This document shows positions 6,893 to 14,737 of a stretch of 48,356 nucleotides of DNA, piece by piece. How positions within the stretch are numbered: the first letter of the stretch is position 1; each line of letters begins with the position of its first letter. The stretch is from Myxococcales bacterium (lineage in GTDB: Bacteria > Myxococcota_A > Polyangia > Polyangiales > Houyiibacteriaceae), in NCBI GenBank assembly GCA_024640845.1, contig JAHEEE010000026.1, positions 1 to 48,356 of the forward strand. Direction: 5' to 3'. Both the position numbers and the translations under genes were made by a program. The notes under the pieces were generated by a model. That model had not been told where the DNA came from. It ran no database searches and saw only the letters and a program-made list of their open reading frames with translations.

Positions 6893-9800
6893 CTATTCCA
6901 AGGTCTCGGCCATGCCGGATACCACCGTGAAGCCTTCGGGCGCTGAGATGCCTTCCTCGAGGATTGCAATCGAGAGGCCGCCCGAGAGCGCGGTCGAGCC
7001 GCTGAGGTGAGCCATGAGCTTGAATTCGCGCCCGCTCGTCGCCCACGGCATCGCAAGCGTCGAGGCCTGACCAGTGAAGGGATCGGTGACCGTGATGTCC
7101 CTCGTCTGGGTGCAGACCGGTTGCTGTGCGACCTGCAGACCCACCAACAACGCGTTCGAAAGCTCCGGGATTTCGCTCGAATCGAGGGACGCGGTCGCGT
7201 TGCCGAGGGAGTCTCGAAGCAGTGGGACGAGCGCGCCTGCGCTCGACGGATCATCGAGGAACGAAACGCCGAAAATGCGGCTCGCGCCAAGCGGGCAGGC
7301 GTCGATTGCCGAGCCGCCTCCGGCCTTGAAGCTTCCGAAGTACACTTGTCCTCCGAAGAGCTCGAGGGGCCCCGTCATCTGTTCGCCCGGATCGAGCTCG
7401 ATCTCCCAGTTGAGCCGACCTTCGAGCGTGTCGATGAAACCGCTGCTGTCGAATGTCAGCTTCTCGGTGATCGATACGACCTTGTTGATCGCGGTCGCGT
7501 CGTCGAGCACGTCGATGTTCCCCGTCCCGACGAGTATGACGATCTCGCTCCCGCTGTTGACGCTGAGAGCGGGCGGGTAGTACGTCGGCTCCGCGGAGTC
7601 GAATCCTTCGTCGTAGTACAGGTCGTGGAGCGCCTCTGCACCCCAATCATCCGGATCCGGCGAAGAGAAGTCGATACGCCAGAGCACACCGTCGGCGTCG
7701 ACTGTGTAGGCGACGCTTCCAACCGTCCCAGTATCGCCTCGGAACACCGACACCGCGCCGTTGAGTGGCGCTGGGAACACGTCTTCTCCGATCTCTCGAA
7801 TCAATGTGCCCGTGATCAGGTCGATGAAGTACATCGACCGTCCATGCCTGGCTGCGGGGGGAGACGAGGTCGTGCCTCGCCAACACCGGCGGTCGCTTCG
7901 GGGCGTGATCGCCGTCCCCGTTGCCGTGTCCATGCCTTCGGGGAGCTCCGGGCCGCTGCCGTAGGTGCACGTGCCGGCGTCCTGAATGCCCTGACCGCCC
8001 GGCAGCAGAATCACGCCGCGCGATTGCCGCGGGCTGAACACGACTGGACCGCCCGAGTTGCCGAGGGGCGTCGGGTCCGAGTCTTCGACGAAGATCTGCG
8101 CGGCCGTCGGTTGCCCGTAGGTGTCACCGAGGTTCGGGTCGGTGAACTGCCAGAGAAACTCGGGCTGGCAGGGGTTCGTCACGTCGAGCGCGACCATCCC
8201 CTGCCCGCCGTTTCGGAAGTGCAGGAACATGACCGTGCGCCACACGTTGGTCTGACCGGCGGGTGAATCCGCGGCGCCGCCGCTGCCGTCGTCCTCGGAG
8301 AACGAGCGGACGTCGTAGAGGTTTCGAATCTGGATGGTTCCGTCGGCGGACCACTGTTTGCTGCCTCCCGAGAGCAGGTCGTCGAGATCGTCGAGGAACA
8401 TCGGTGGAATGAAGCCCCAGAGCTCCGTGCCCGCGGCCTTGTCGTTCGCGCATGCGAACTCTTGGAGGTTGTTGCCCGAGGTGAACGCGTTGTTCGGGTA
8501 GTCGTCCGCGAGAAATGCGTGGATGATGCCGTCGTTCGTGGCCGCGTAGACCACCCGGGGGCGCACGTTGAGTTGCCAGCTATTGCCGGTCAGGAGGTTT
8601 TCCGTCGAGTCGGGGCTCTGCTGGTTCGCGAGTCCGAGGCGCCAGTCGTTGTACGAGCGGTCTTCGAGGTCGTCGATGAGCGGTCCGACGATCGCCGGGG
8701 TCGAGTGATAGATGTCCCCGAGACGTTCGTCCTCGCGGTCGGTCCCCGGGACGCCGTGAATCCAGTCGACGAGCTCGTCGCGCCCCGTGGTGTCGACGCT
8801 ACCGCTTCCAAAGAAGTACTCGGGCGAGAGCGCCTTGCTGAACTCCGCGGCCGGAACGTCGCGAACTTCGAGACCCGTGTCGCTCGGAACGTCGATGCCG
8901 GCGTTCGAGAGGCTCGTGAGCTTGCTCTTGCCATCTCCGACGAGATGGGCGTTGACATCGGCCGGGTCGCTCGGAAGCACAGTCCAGAGGTTGCGCGAGA
9001 ATCCGCCCGCGAAGCTCACCGGGGTATCCGCGCTCCATGGCTCGATATCTCCCGGCGCCGTATTCTGGGCGTTGAGCAAGAGATGGAAGCGGTCCGAGTC
9101 CTCGACGGTCTGGGCGACAGGAACACCGTTCTCGCACTCGATGCGGCGCCTCTCGAGGATGCCGTCCCATGGGTCGTCGGCATCGAGCGACACGTTGAAT
9201 CCGGAAAAGAACTCGGCTTGTACGAGCCCGGGGGTGAGCCCCGTTTGGACCGGGGCGGTGCGGCTCGTGGCGCCTGGGTTCTGCTCGTTGAAGATCAGGC
9301 TCAAGGCCGACACCAGCTCGGCGCGGTCCGCGACCAAGTAAGCCTCGTCGGTGTCGCCGACCGACGCGATGTCGTCGAGCAGGGCTTCGACGGCCGCCAC
9401 CTCGGCGGGATCGCCATCCAAGGCAAAGCCGATCACGTAGAAGTTGTCGAGCTCGCCGGCCGCGATCATGTCGGACACGGTGTCTTGAATCTCGCGGTAT
9501 GGGCAGCCCGCCGCCCCGACCGGCTGACCAAGCGCCTGGCAGTTTACAGGGCTTCCGCGCATGTCGCCGTTCGGAAAGCCGTCCGTGATCAGCACCGCGC
9601 TCCGCGGACGGCAGCCGTAGTAGGGGTCGCCCGGTCCTGGGTCGACCGTCTTCTGGGTGATGTCGGGATCGTTCTGGAGAAAGGTCTGCAGGTCATCGAC
9701 CAGGGCCGCCGTGGGCGTGGCGCCAAACGGTCGAAGCGGGTTCTTGCCGAGCCCAGTGTCGCCCAGCACCGTCGCCTGAATCGCCGCGTTGGTCGAGGTC

Positions 9801-10480
9801 ATCGCCGCGGTGCTATCGGCGCCGACGCTCACGAGACCGCCCTCGGGAGCGCTCGCCGAGCGCGCGCCGTTGTTCAGCATGTAGGTCGTGAGCGCGCCGG
9901 GGAACGAGAAGGGCTTGTCGCTCCCGTACGAGTACATGCCCTTCGTGCCCGCCGACTCGGTCGGGAAGGGCGCAGTCTGAAAGGTCGTCTGCGGAACGAG
10001 CGGCGGCTGATCGCTGAGCGTGCCGATCGCATCGAAGGTCATCAGACCGAACTTGATTCGCTCGAGGTATGTGTCGAGGACCCCGTTGCCGCTTTGAGAG
10101 CCCGTGTAGGTCGGGATTTCCTGTGGTAGCTGGATGTGCGGAAGGAAATACCCTTCGTCGTACTGGCCGCTGTAGATGCCACCGATGCGAGTGTCGGAGT
10201 TGCACTCGAAGGGCGAGAACTCGCCCGTCAACGCTTGTGCCACGACTGCCCAGCGGTTCTCTTCGTAGGTGCCCGCGCTGCAAAGAGGCAAGCACTCGAG
10301 GCAGGCCGGCGTCGTGCAGATGCAATTCGGCTTTCGCTCCATCGAGCCGGACGTGTCGACGAGCAGCATGACGTGCGGTCGGATATTGCGGATGTCCGGC
10401 CCCTGGGCACCGGCCGTTCCGCCGCTCGCAACCAAGGCGACAAGCAAGGAAGCAGCTAAGGTGGGAAGATAAAATCTCAT
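6893..10480 (-). CDS. pilY1: Type IV pilus tip adhesin/biogenesis factor PilY1
   Basis: The 1195-residue protein has a signal peptide (1-25) and then a von Willebrand A domain with MIDAS motif DTSGS at 42-46. The C-terminal half is a PilY1-type beta-propeller, marked by RPRVVYAATNDGIIHAF and ELWGFIPP. PilY1 acts at the pilus tip with minor pilins, promoting assembly and adhesion and influencing retraction. Five cysteines cluster directly after the MIDAS loop (53, 55, 60, 63, 67), suggesting a disulfide-bonded knot. Its ATG overlaps the pilX stop by 4 nt, and the cluster order fimT-pilV-pilW-pilX-pilY1 is classical. I could not identify the EF-hand-like calcium loop described for Pseudomonas PilY1. 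A long plus-strand frame (8462-10129) is its GC-driven shadow. Confidence 0.95.
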   Translation of the reverse strand: MRFYLPTLAASLLVALVASGGTAGAQGPDIRNIRPHVMLLVDTSGSMERKPNCICTTPACLECLPLCSAGTYEENRWAVVAQALTGEFSPFECNSDTRIGGIYSGQYDEGYFLPHIQLPQEIPTYTGSQSGNGVLDTYLERIKFGLMTFDAIGTLSDQPPLVPQTTFQTAPFPTESAGTKGMYSYGSDKPFSFPGALTTYMLNNGARSASAPEGGLVSVGADSTAAMTSTNAAIQATVLGDTGLGKNPLRPFGATPTAALVDDLQTFLQNDPDITQKTVDPGPGDPYYGCRPRSAVLITDGFPNGDMRGSPVNCQALGQPVGAAGCPYREIQDTVSDMIAAGELDNFYVIGFALDGDPAEVAAVEALLDDIASVGDTDEAYLVADRAELVSALSLIFNEQNPGATSRTAPVQTGLTPGLVQAEFFSGFNVSLDADDPWDGILERRRIECENGVPVAQTVEDSDRFHLLLNAQNTAPGDIEPWSADTPVSFAGGFSRNLWTVLPSDPADVNAHLVGDGKSKLTSLSNAGIDVPSDTGLEVRDVPAAEFSKALSPEYFFGSGSVDTTGRDELVDWIHGVPGTDREDERLGDIYHSTPAIVGPLIDDLEDRSYNDWRLGLANQQSPDSTENLLTGNSWQLNVRPRVVYAATNDGIIHAFLADDYPNNAFTSGNNLQEFACANDKAAGTELWGFIPPMFLDDLDDLLSGGSKQWSADGTIQIRNLYDVRSFSEDDGSGGAADSPAGQTNVWRTVMFLHFRNGGQGMVALDVTNPCQPEFLWQFTDPNLGDTYGQPTAAQIFVEDSDPTPLGNSGGPVVFSPRQSRGVILLPGGQGIQDAGTCTYGSGPELPEGMDTATGTAITPRSDRRCWRGTTSSPPAARHGRSMYFIDLITGTLIREIGEDVFPAPLNGAVSVFRGDTGTVGSVAYTVDADGVLWRIDFSSPDPDDWGAEALHDLYYDEGFDSAEPTYYPPALSVNSGSEIVILVGTGNIDVLDDATAINKVVSITEKLTFDSSGFIDTLEGRLNWEIELDPGEQMTGPLELFGGQVYFGSFKAGGGSAIDACPLGASRIFGVSFLDDPSSAGALVPLLRDSLGNATASLDSSEIPELSNALLVGLQVAQQPVCTQTRDITVTDPFTGQASTLAMPWATSGREFKLMAHLSGSTALSGGLSIAILEEGISAPEGFTVVSGMAETLE

Positions 10481-11172
10481 TGTGTCCCCGTGATGAAGGG
10501 CCCGCTGATGATGTATGCGCGCATGTCCGAGGCGGCTTCGTTACGCTCGCGGTTGTGGTCGGTAGTGGCGTCGTCGTTCACATCTCCACTGGCGAGTTGC
10601 GCCCGACCGCGGGCCGTCAGGGTCGTTTGCATGTACTTGAACTTCGTGCCGCCTTGCGCCGCTGCTCCGGGCGCCAGCTTGTTCACGATGTGCTCGTCGT
10701 AGATGTCGGTCACGACCAGCGGCTGGTACGCAGACGTAGACCCGAAGGAGTCCAGCTCGTACGGAAGGTTTTCGAGCAGCCCCGGGTCCGTGCCGCCCGC
10801 ACCGTCGTCTTGCTCCTGCAACTGGGCGAAATGTTCTGGGTACAGGCGGTAGGCCCTACGATTGTTGGCGAGCGCCGGCTCCGGGTAACAGCTTCCACCC
10901 GTGCACTGGAAGTTGACGGTGTCGGTGCTGGTGCGCGTGACCATGATGTCGCGCACGGTCGACGGCCCGAAGATGTCGAACCACTCGAGGGCGCCGATGA
11001 GCCCAGCGCGCGCAGCGTAACGGGTCTGCAATTGCTGCCGCGCAAAGCCCGAGCCGCGCACCTCGTGCGAGACGGTGGTTGCGGAAAAAACGGCGCTCGC
11101 GGTGCCGGCCATGATGATCATCAGCACGACGAACAGAGCGGCTCCTTCGCGGTCTCGGCGCATGCGTTTCAC
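10477..11172 (-). CDS. pilX: Minor pilin PilX-like (GspK-type)
   Basis: The 231-residue protein has a short basic leader, a Gly-Ala junction (REG|AALFVVLM) and one hydrophobic helix at about 11-30. As in the PilX/GspK branch, the Glu at mature position +5 is missing (Val occupies it), which suits a pilin placed at the very tip. The body is polar with a Cys pair in CTGGSC. GTG at 11172 overlaps the pilW stop by 4 nt, and an internal ATG at 11163 is an alternative start three codons in. The gene overlaps pilY1 by 4 nt. Position and leader together make the assignment firm; the sequence outside the leader is not well conserved. Confidence 0.85.
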   Translation of the reverse strand: MKRMRRDREGAALFVVLMIIMAGTASAVFSATTVSHEVRGSGFARQQLQTRYAARAGLIGALEWFDIFGPSTVRDIMVTRTSTDTVNFQCTGGSCYPEPALANNRRAYRLYPEHFAQLQEQDDGAGGTDPGLLENLPYELDSFGSTSAYQPLVVTDIYDEHIVNKLAPGAAAQGGTKFKYMQTTLTARGRAQLASGDVNDDATTDHNRERNEAASDMRAYIISGPFITGTQ

Positions 11173-12485
11173 AGGTCCCTCCTCGCGACATTCATGACAG
11201 GGACCTCGATCCGGAGGTTGCGCACCCTCGCAGCTCCCGTCTGGGCATTGCTGACGTTGAACCGGGTGCCCCCATCGGGATTCGGTTCGACGGTCGGGTC
11301 TTCGAGTGGGCTGCGGATGCCGAGATCGATGATCACGGAGCGCACCTGCTGCGGACTGCCGTTAATCGTGTTGGTGTCCCTGCTCGCCTGCAGGTTTGGC
11401 GCGAGGCCCGTTCCGGAGTTGGTGTCGATGAGGAAGCTCACTTCAAAATTGGTCACAAACTCGGCGATGATCTGCGTCGTCTGCGGCCGAACGTTGCCCG
11501 TGACGGAGTCCAGAATCCGCCTCACGAGCACCCTGTTTGGCGATTCGCGGAAGGTATCCTCGTCTGCATTTCTGAGCTGGGTCGCAATGTCGCTCGTGTC
11601 GCTGAGGTCGATATAAAACATCCCGTCGAAGGCGAAGAAGTCGCTGCCGACTTCGTTCGTATCGAACGGGTCGACGACCGCGTACTCGACCCACTGGAGC
11701 GGCGCGACGGTCGCGCCTTCGGCCGCACCGGGCAAGCAGGCCGTGCCAATCGGCAACGACGGCGTCACCGTGATCCGGATCTCGTTTTCTGTGTTGCCGG
11801 TCTTGTCGAACACCGAACGGAAGAAATGGCGGCCCTCGGGGGTTTCGATGTGGAGCATCGAGCCGGTTTGGAAGGCGCGCGCGCCTTTTTGCGCGATCCC
11901 CTTCCAACTGGCCGACTCCCCGCTCCAGGAGCTGTCCCAGTCGAGATCGCCCTCGAGATATGCAGGGCTGCTGCCACTGGTAAACGGCCCCGCGGTCTGG
12001 CCCCAGGCGAAAGTGCGTCGGTATGCCTGGTTGCCGCTCTGCAGCACGATCACGTCACCGGCAATGCTCGCCGAGCTAACCAAGAGCTGGTCGGTGAGAT
12101 AGAGGCTCGTCAGCACGCGCAGTCGGTCCGCGTGAACGCCTGGGTTGAGGCTGTTGGGGTCGATCACCGAGTTGTCCTGGTCGGCGTAGAATTGGAAGGC
12201 ACCCAAGGGGGCCGTCCCCCCTACGAGCTTCGGAAGCGTCGGTGGGCTTGCGTCGCATGTCGACTCGAGTTGCCCGTTTGGCGTGCCGAAGAGACCCGCG
12301 CGCGAGATGTCCCGGCGAAGCTCCATGATCGCGACGCGCGACGCACCTTGCGCGGTCGCCAATCGCTGCTCCTCGTAGAACTGCTTGCTCATCGCCGAGC
12401 CGAGCGAGTAGACGGACGTGATCGCGGTGAGGCCGATGACCATCGCCACCATCATCTCGATCAACGTGAAGCCGCTCTTTTTCAC
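11169..12485 (-). CDS. pilW: Minor pilin PilW
   Basis: The product is about 438 residues from GTG 12485, giving the classical prepilin leader VKKSG|FTLIEMMVAMVIGL with Glu at +5 and a single N-terminal transmembrane helix. GTG 12491 overlaps the pilV stop (GTGA) and adds two residues; the GAGGAGG just upstream is better spaced for 12485. The frame is open far upstream, but that reading simply runs through pilV. PilW is a large minor pilin that, with PilV, PilX, FimT and PilY1, primes pilus assembly. The length exceeds that of typical PilW (about 270-380 residues), with the extra in the C-terminal globular part. Confidence 0.9.
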   Translation of the reverse strand: MKKSGFTLIEMMVAMVIGLTAITSVYSLGSAMSKQFYEEQRLATAQGASRVAIMELRRDISRAGLFGTPNGQLESTCDASPPTLPKLVGGTAPLGAFQFYADQDNSVIDPNSLNPGVHADRLRVLTSLYLTDQLLVSSASIAGDVIVLQSGNQAYRRTFAWGQTAGPFTSGSSPAYLEGDLDWDSSWSGESASWKGIAQKGARAFQTGSMLHIETPEGRHFFRSVFDKTGNTENEIRITVTPSLPIGTACLPGAAEGATVAPLQWVEYAVVDPFDTNEVGSDFFAFDGMFYIDLSDTSDIATQLRNADEDTFRESPNRVLVRRILDSVTGNVRPQTTQIIAEFVTNFEVSFLIDTNSGTGLAPNLQASRDTNTINGSPQQVRSVIIDLGIRSPLEDPTVEPNPDGGTRFNVSNAQTGAARVRNLRIEVPVMNVARRDL

Positions 12486-12487
12486 TC

Positions 12488-13120
12488 TCACTCCCTCCTC
12501 AGCCATCGGACGACCGTCGACGCCAAGACCACGTCGACGTTCGGTGCCTTGTTGGCTCCCTCGAGGTTCCAGCCGTCGGCGGTTGCGGCGTCGCAGTCGG
12601 CGCCTCGGAAAGCGCTTCCTTGGACCCATCTCGAATGCGTTGCGCCCCCAGGCACGACGCCCTCCCGGAACCAGAACGTCCGAACGTCGACCCGCATGGA
12701 GCTCCCTTGGCGAAGCCAGCCCATGCGCAAGTTCACGCAGTATTTCGTGTTGTTACCCGCGACGTCGTCCCGACCTGCATAGTCGAAGCGGTAATACTCG
12801 TTCGTGTTGGTGTCGGGCGTCGGGGTAAACCAGTCCGTGTCGGCCACGGAGCCGGCGAGCGCCGACAGATAGTTGGTGCCGCTGAGAGCGCTGCTGTTGA
12901 TCCCCTCTTCCGTCCAGGAGAGGGCGTCGCGATCGATCCGCTCGATCCATCGCTCGGTGATCGCGATCGCGGTGTTCATTTCGTTTGCAGCGCGGTTCGC
13001 GCTACTCACCGCGTTGTGCATCGCGAGGATCCCGAGCGAGCCGACGGTCATGATCCCAATCGCGATCATGACCTCGATCAACGTGAATCCCGACTGCGAT
13101 CCTTGAGGTCCTCGGGTCAT
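12488..13120 (-). CDS. pilV: Minor pilin PilV
   Basis: The 210-residue prepilin has leader MTRGPQGSQSG|FTLIEVMIAIGIM with Glu at +5, followed by the conserved PilV-type stretch GSLGILAMHNAVSSANRAA in the N-terminal helix. The remainder is a small globular domain with Cys residues near the C-terminus. The ATG overlaps the fimT stop by 4 nt and its own stop nearly touches pilW, so the cluster is translationally coupled. It is processed by a PilD-type peptidase, which is not in the window. Confidence 0.9.
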   Translation of the reverse strand: MTRGPQGSQSGFTLIEVMIAIGIMTVGSLGILAMHNAVSSANRAANEMNTAIAITERWIERIDRDALSWTEEGINSSALSGTNYLSALAGSVADTDWFTPTPDTNTNEYYRFDYAGRDDVAGNNTKYCVNLRMGWLRQGSSMRVDVRTFWFREGVVPGGATHSRWVQGSAFRGADCDAATADGWNLEGANKAPNVDVVLASTVVRWLRRE

Positions 13121-13764
13121 TGCAAGATCCTCGGTGTTCCGGTGCCCATCGGGATCAGAACCTTTCGCGCGACCCCCGTCGCCGCGCCGTCGACCTCACG
13201 GTACACGATGAAACCAAACCCAGCGCGCGAGGTGCCGGTTTGCCAGTTGGAGTAGAGCGCCGTGTCGATGAACACCTGGTTGTTGGAGCCCGCCTCGTAG
13301 CAAAACGAGGTGTCGTCCCAGCCGTCGACGCGGACGATGTCGTTGTCGCTGGTGTCTGCATCGAAGGTGCTCGCGTAGAGGTAGTCGACGCAACGCCAGT
13401 TGTTGGCGTCGTCGCAGTCTAGATCCGCGAGCGAGAACCCGGCGTTCTCGAAGATGGTCAAAGAGCAGGCGCCGCCGGTGCCGCGCCGAGTCTCGAAGGC
13501 CCAGGCATCATTGGTCAGACCCGTGCCGGAGTCGTTCGCGTAGACGACTTGGTGCGCGCGTCCATAGGCCAGCGACATGTATCGCGCGCGTCGGAACAAC
13601 GAAACGACGTCCCGCGCGACCATCGCCACCCGTCGGTCCGCCAACCCCCTGCCCATGCTTGGCAGGGCGGCACTGACGAGCACCCCCATGACCGCCAACA
13701 CCACCATGAGCTCGACGAGCGTCAGACCCCGCAGCGACTTTCGATTCCGAGATTTCCTGGGCAC
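13117..13764 (-). CDS. fimT: Minor pilin FimT/GspH-like
   Basis: The 215-residue prepilin begins with GTG and has leader ...KSLRG|LTLVELMVVLAVMGVL with Glu at +5. The following ADRRVAMVARDVVSLFRRARYMSLAYGR matches the GspH/FimT pattern of a helix leading into a beta-sandwich. Six cysteines are scattered in the C-terminal part. It is the first gene of the minor-pilin operon. Upstream (13790-13840) is an unusually AT-rich patch that probably holds the operon promoter, though I could not pick clear -35/-10 boxes or a sigma-54 site with correct GG-N10-GC spacing. FimT in related bacteria also binds DNA during transformation; that role is not shown here. Confidence 0.88.
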   Translation of the reverse strand: MPRKSRNRKSLRGLTLVELMVVLAVMGVLVSAALPSMGRGLADRRVAMVARDVVSLFRRARYMSLAYGRAHQVVYANDSGTGLTNDAWAFETRRGTGGACSLTIFENAGFSLADLDCDDANNWRCVDYLYASTFDADTSDNDIVRVDGWDDTSFCYEAGSNNQVFIDTALYSNWQTGTSRAGFGFIVYREVDGAATGVARKVLIPMGTGTPRILQ

Positions 13765-13905
13765 GAACAGCTATGCTGCAATCTCTGTACCAGGCGAAGA
13801 GCGCAATAAAAGTGAGTAATTACAAATACATGAAGCCGACGTGAGCCAGATTACCTCTGACCTAGTTGCGGCAGCTATGAAATAGTTGCGGGCTGTTGGC
13901 TTTCG

Positions 13906-14010
13906 CGTGGGGCAGGGCGTGTGAGCTGGTTTGGTTCAGCAACAGCATCCGCCCGCCGACCCCCTCCGCGCCCTGCGCTTCGCTTGGGATCGCCGGCGCG
14001 TGCACGCTAC
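13906..14010. repeat. Dispersed palindromic intergenic element, copy A
   Basis: An 8-bp inverted repeat, GCAGGGCG (13912-13919) and CGCCCTGC (13969-13976), brackets a core containing GGTTTGGTT and CATCCGCCCGCC. The core and the downstream CGCTTCGCT...GCCGGCGC recur at 48171-48317 in the same order with substitutions and small gaps. A second perfect palindrome, GCGTGCACGC (13998-14007), follows. Two diverged copies of the same layout in two intergenic gaps argue for a REP/BIME-like or MITE-like dispersed element. No target-site duplication or ORF is seen. Confidence 0.55.
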
Positions 14011-14021
14011 CGCCTGCCGGA

Positions 14022-14178
14022 TTGCGAGCTAGTGCGTCAATTGCCGGTGGGACTCGGTTGTGACTGGAATACGGCATGGCCAAGTGGACGGGAGTCCACG
14101 GAGCTGTCGGATTCCTAGGCGCAGTACGCAGGGTCCCGAAAGGGGCCCGAGTACACCGTGGGTTCGATGTCCTCGCAG
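14022..14178 (+). ncRNA. Candidate structured non-coding RNA
   Basis: The plus strand folds into nested helices. P0 is TGCGAG 14023-14028 with CTCGCA 14172-14177. P1 is CGGTG 14045-14049 with CACCG 14154-14158, plus ACTC 14052-14055 with GAGT 14149-14152. P2 is a rod of GGAAT/ATTCC (14066-14070/14111-14115), CGGCA/TGTCG (14072-14076/14105-14109) and GTGGAC/GTCCAC (14084-14089/14094-14099) closed by a GGGA loop. P3 is GGGTCCC/GGGGCCC (14131-14137/14142-14148) with a GAAA loop. Both apical loops are GNRA on the plus strand. Two G-U pairs (in P2 and P3) become A-C mismatches on the minus strand, so the RNA should be read from the plus strand. I do not recognise it as tmRNA, RNase P, SRP RNA or a familiar riboswitch; a diverged 6S RNA cannot be excluded. 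No clear promoter or terminator is seen. Confidence 0.5.
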
Positions 14179-14210
14179 ATTAGCCCCTCGCGTAAACACA
14201 CTGCGCTCAG

Positions 14211-14294
14211 TGCGGAAGAGAGGACTCGAACCTCCACGTCCTTGCGGACACATGAACCTGAATCATGCGCGTCTGCCAATTCCGCCACTTCCGC
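14211..14294 (-). tRNA. tRNA-Leu (anticodon CAG)
   Basis: On the minus strand the acceptor stem GCGGAAG pairs with CTTCCGC, the T-arm contains GGTTCGAGTCC, and a long variable arm (TGTCCGCAAGGACG) marks a class II tRNA. The anticodon stem CATGA/TCATG closes the loop TTCAGGT, so the anticodon is CAG (plus-strand 14258-14260), reading CTG leucine codons. The discriminator base is A (14211) and CCA is not encoded (the next bases are CTG), so it must be added enzymatically. A near-consensus promoter lies 14 nt upstream. Confidence 0.96.
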
Positions 14295-14307
14295 TGAAGA
14301 GTGGGGC

Positions 14308-14336
14308 GAGATACCGGTTGGCTTTCACCCTGTCAA
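14308..14336 (-). promoter_or_regulatory. Sigma-70 promoter of tRNA-Leu(CAG)
   Basis: Reading the minus strand, a perfect -35 TTGACA (14336-14331) is followed after exactly 17 nt by TATCTC (14313-14308, 4/6). Transcription would start near 14301, about 7 nt before the mature tRNA 5' end. It lies between the stop of the upstream winged-helix gene and the tRNA. Confidence 0.75.
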
Positions 14337-14352
14337 GCCAGGTGCACCGAGC

Positions 14353-14613
14353 TCAGGCGGCAACGGACTGCCGCGAAAGCTTCTGCGCGCCGTGCATCGA
14401 CACCGCGAGCACCAAGCCGCGCATCGAAAGCCGGCAGCGGTCCGCATCCAGCAGGCCCTGGGCGTCTAGTCGCGCGAGCAGCTCCTGAACAAGCGGCTGC
14501 GGGACATCGAGCCACGTCGTGAGCACCTCCGGAGTCGCGGCGATGTCGGCTCGCCCGAGCTCGTACAGCGTCTCCAAAAGGCGCCAAGCGATTTTTTCTT
14601 GGTCTTTTTGCAT
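14353..14613 (-). CDS. Small winged-helix-like protein
   Basis: From ATG 14613 the product is 86 residues; a GTG at 14637 would add eight. The sequence alternates short helices in the pattern of a winged-helix domain: QEKIAWRLLETLYELG, then EVLTTWLDVPQPLVQELLARLDAQGLL, resembling the recognition helix and wing of MarR/DprA-like folds. It has no signal peptide or membrane segment. It lies alone between the glycosyltransferase gene and tRNA-Leu, with its own likely promoter at 14708-14737. It could be a small transcription factor or a stand-alone DNA-binding module; no target can be named. Codon pattern resembles that of its neighbours. Confidence 0.65.
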   Translation of the reverse strand: MQKDQEKIAWRLLETLYELGRADIAATPEVLTTWLDVPQPLVQELLARLDAQGLLDADRCRLSMRGLVLAVSMHGAQKLSRQSVAA

Positions 14614-14707
14614 TGGACGGTGAGCATCTCCCAGCACTGAAAATTAGTCCAGTTTTCGGTGTTCAGTAAGCCCGAAACCCGCGAGCGGACTTGTTCTAAG
14701 CATCGGG

Positions 14708-14737
14708 ATTCTAAAGGCTTTTCTGATCAAATCTCAA
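14708..14737 (-). promoter_or_regulatory. Candidate sigma-70 promoter of the winged-helix gene
   Basis: On the minus strand, TTGAGA (14737-14732, 5/6) and TAGAAT (14713-14708, 5/6) are separated by 18 nt. The -35 lies inside the last codons of the glycosyltransferase gene. The predicted start, near 14701, leaves a leader of about 65-90 nt before the coding start. Confidence 0.5.

Larger units (their letters stand above)
13765..14210. other. Non-coding interval between fimT and tRNA-Leu
   Basis: These 446 nt hold no credible protein gene; the short frames here lack ribosome-binding sites and run through the tRNA or repeats. From left to right: an AT-rich patch (about 13790-13840, likely the pilin operon promoter), a palindromic dispersed element (13906-14010), and a candidate structured RNA (14022-14178). 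The last 30 nt are the tRNA 3' flank, with a weak CACTG/CAGTG hairpin next to the tRNA end. Confidence 0.6.

Noticed and set aside
8462-10129. 555-residue open frame on the plus strand across pilY1
   Set aside because: It is antisense to a clear PilY1 coding sequence and has an Arg/Val/Gly-rich composition typical of GC-driven shadow frames, with no recognisable domain.
13832-13850. Possible sigma-54 promoter (minus-strand TGGC...GGC) before fimT
   Set aside because: The GG and GC elements are separated by 9 nt rather than the required 10, so it does not fit the consensus.
14029-14253. Short minus-strand frame (74 residues) across the structured RNA and tRNA
   Set aside because: It runs through the tRNA-Leu gene and has no ribosome-binding site or plausible protein features.
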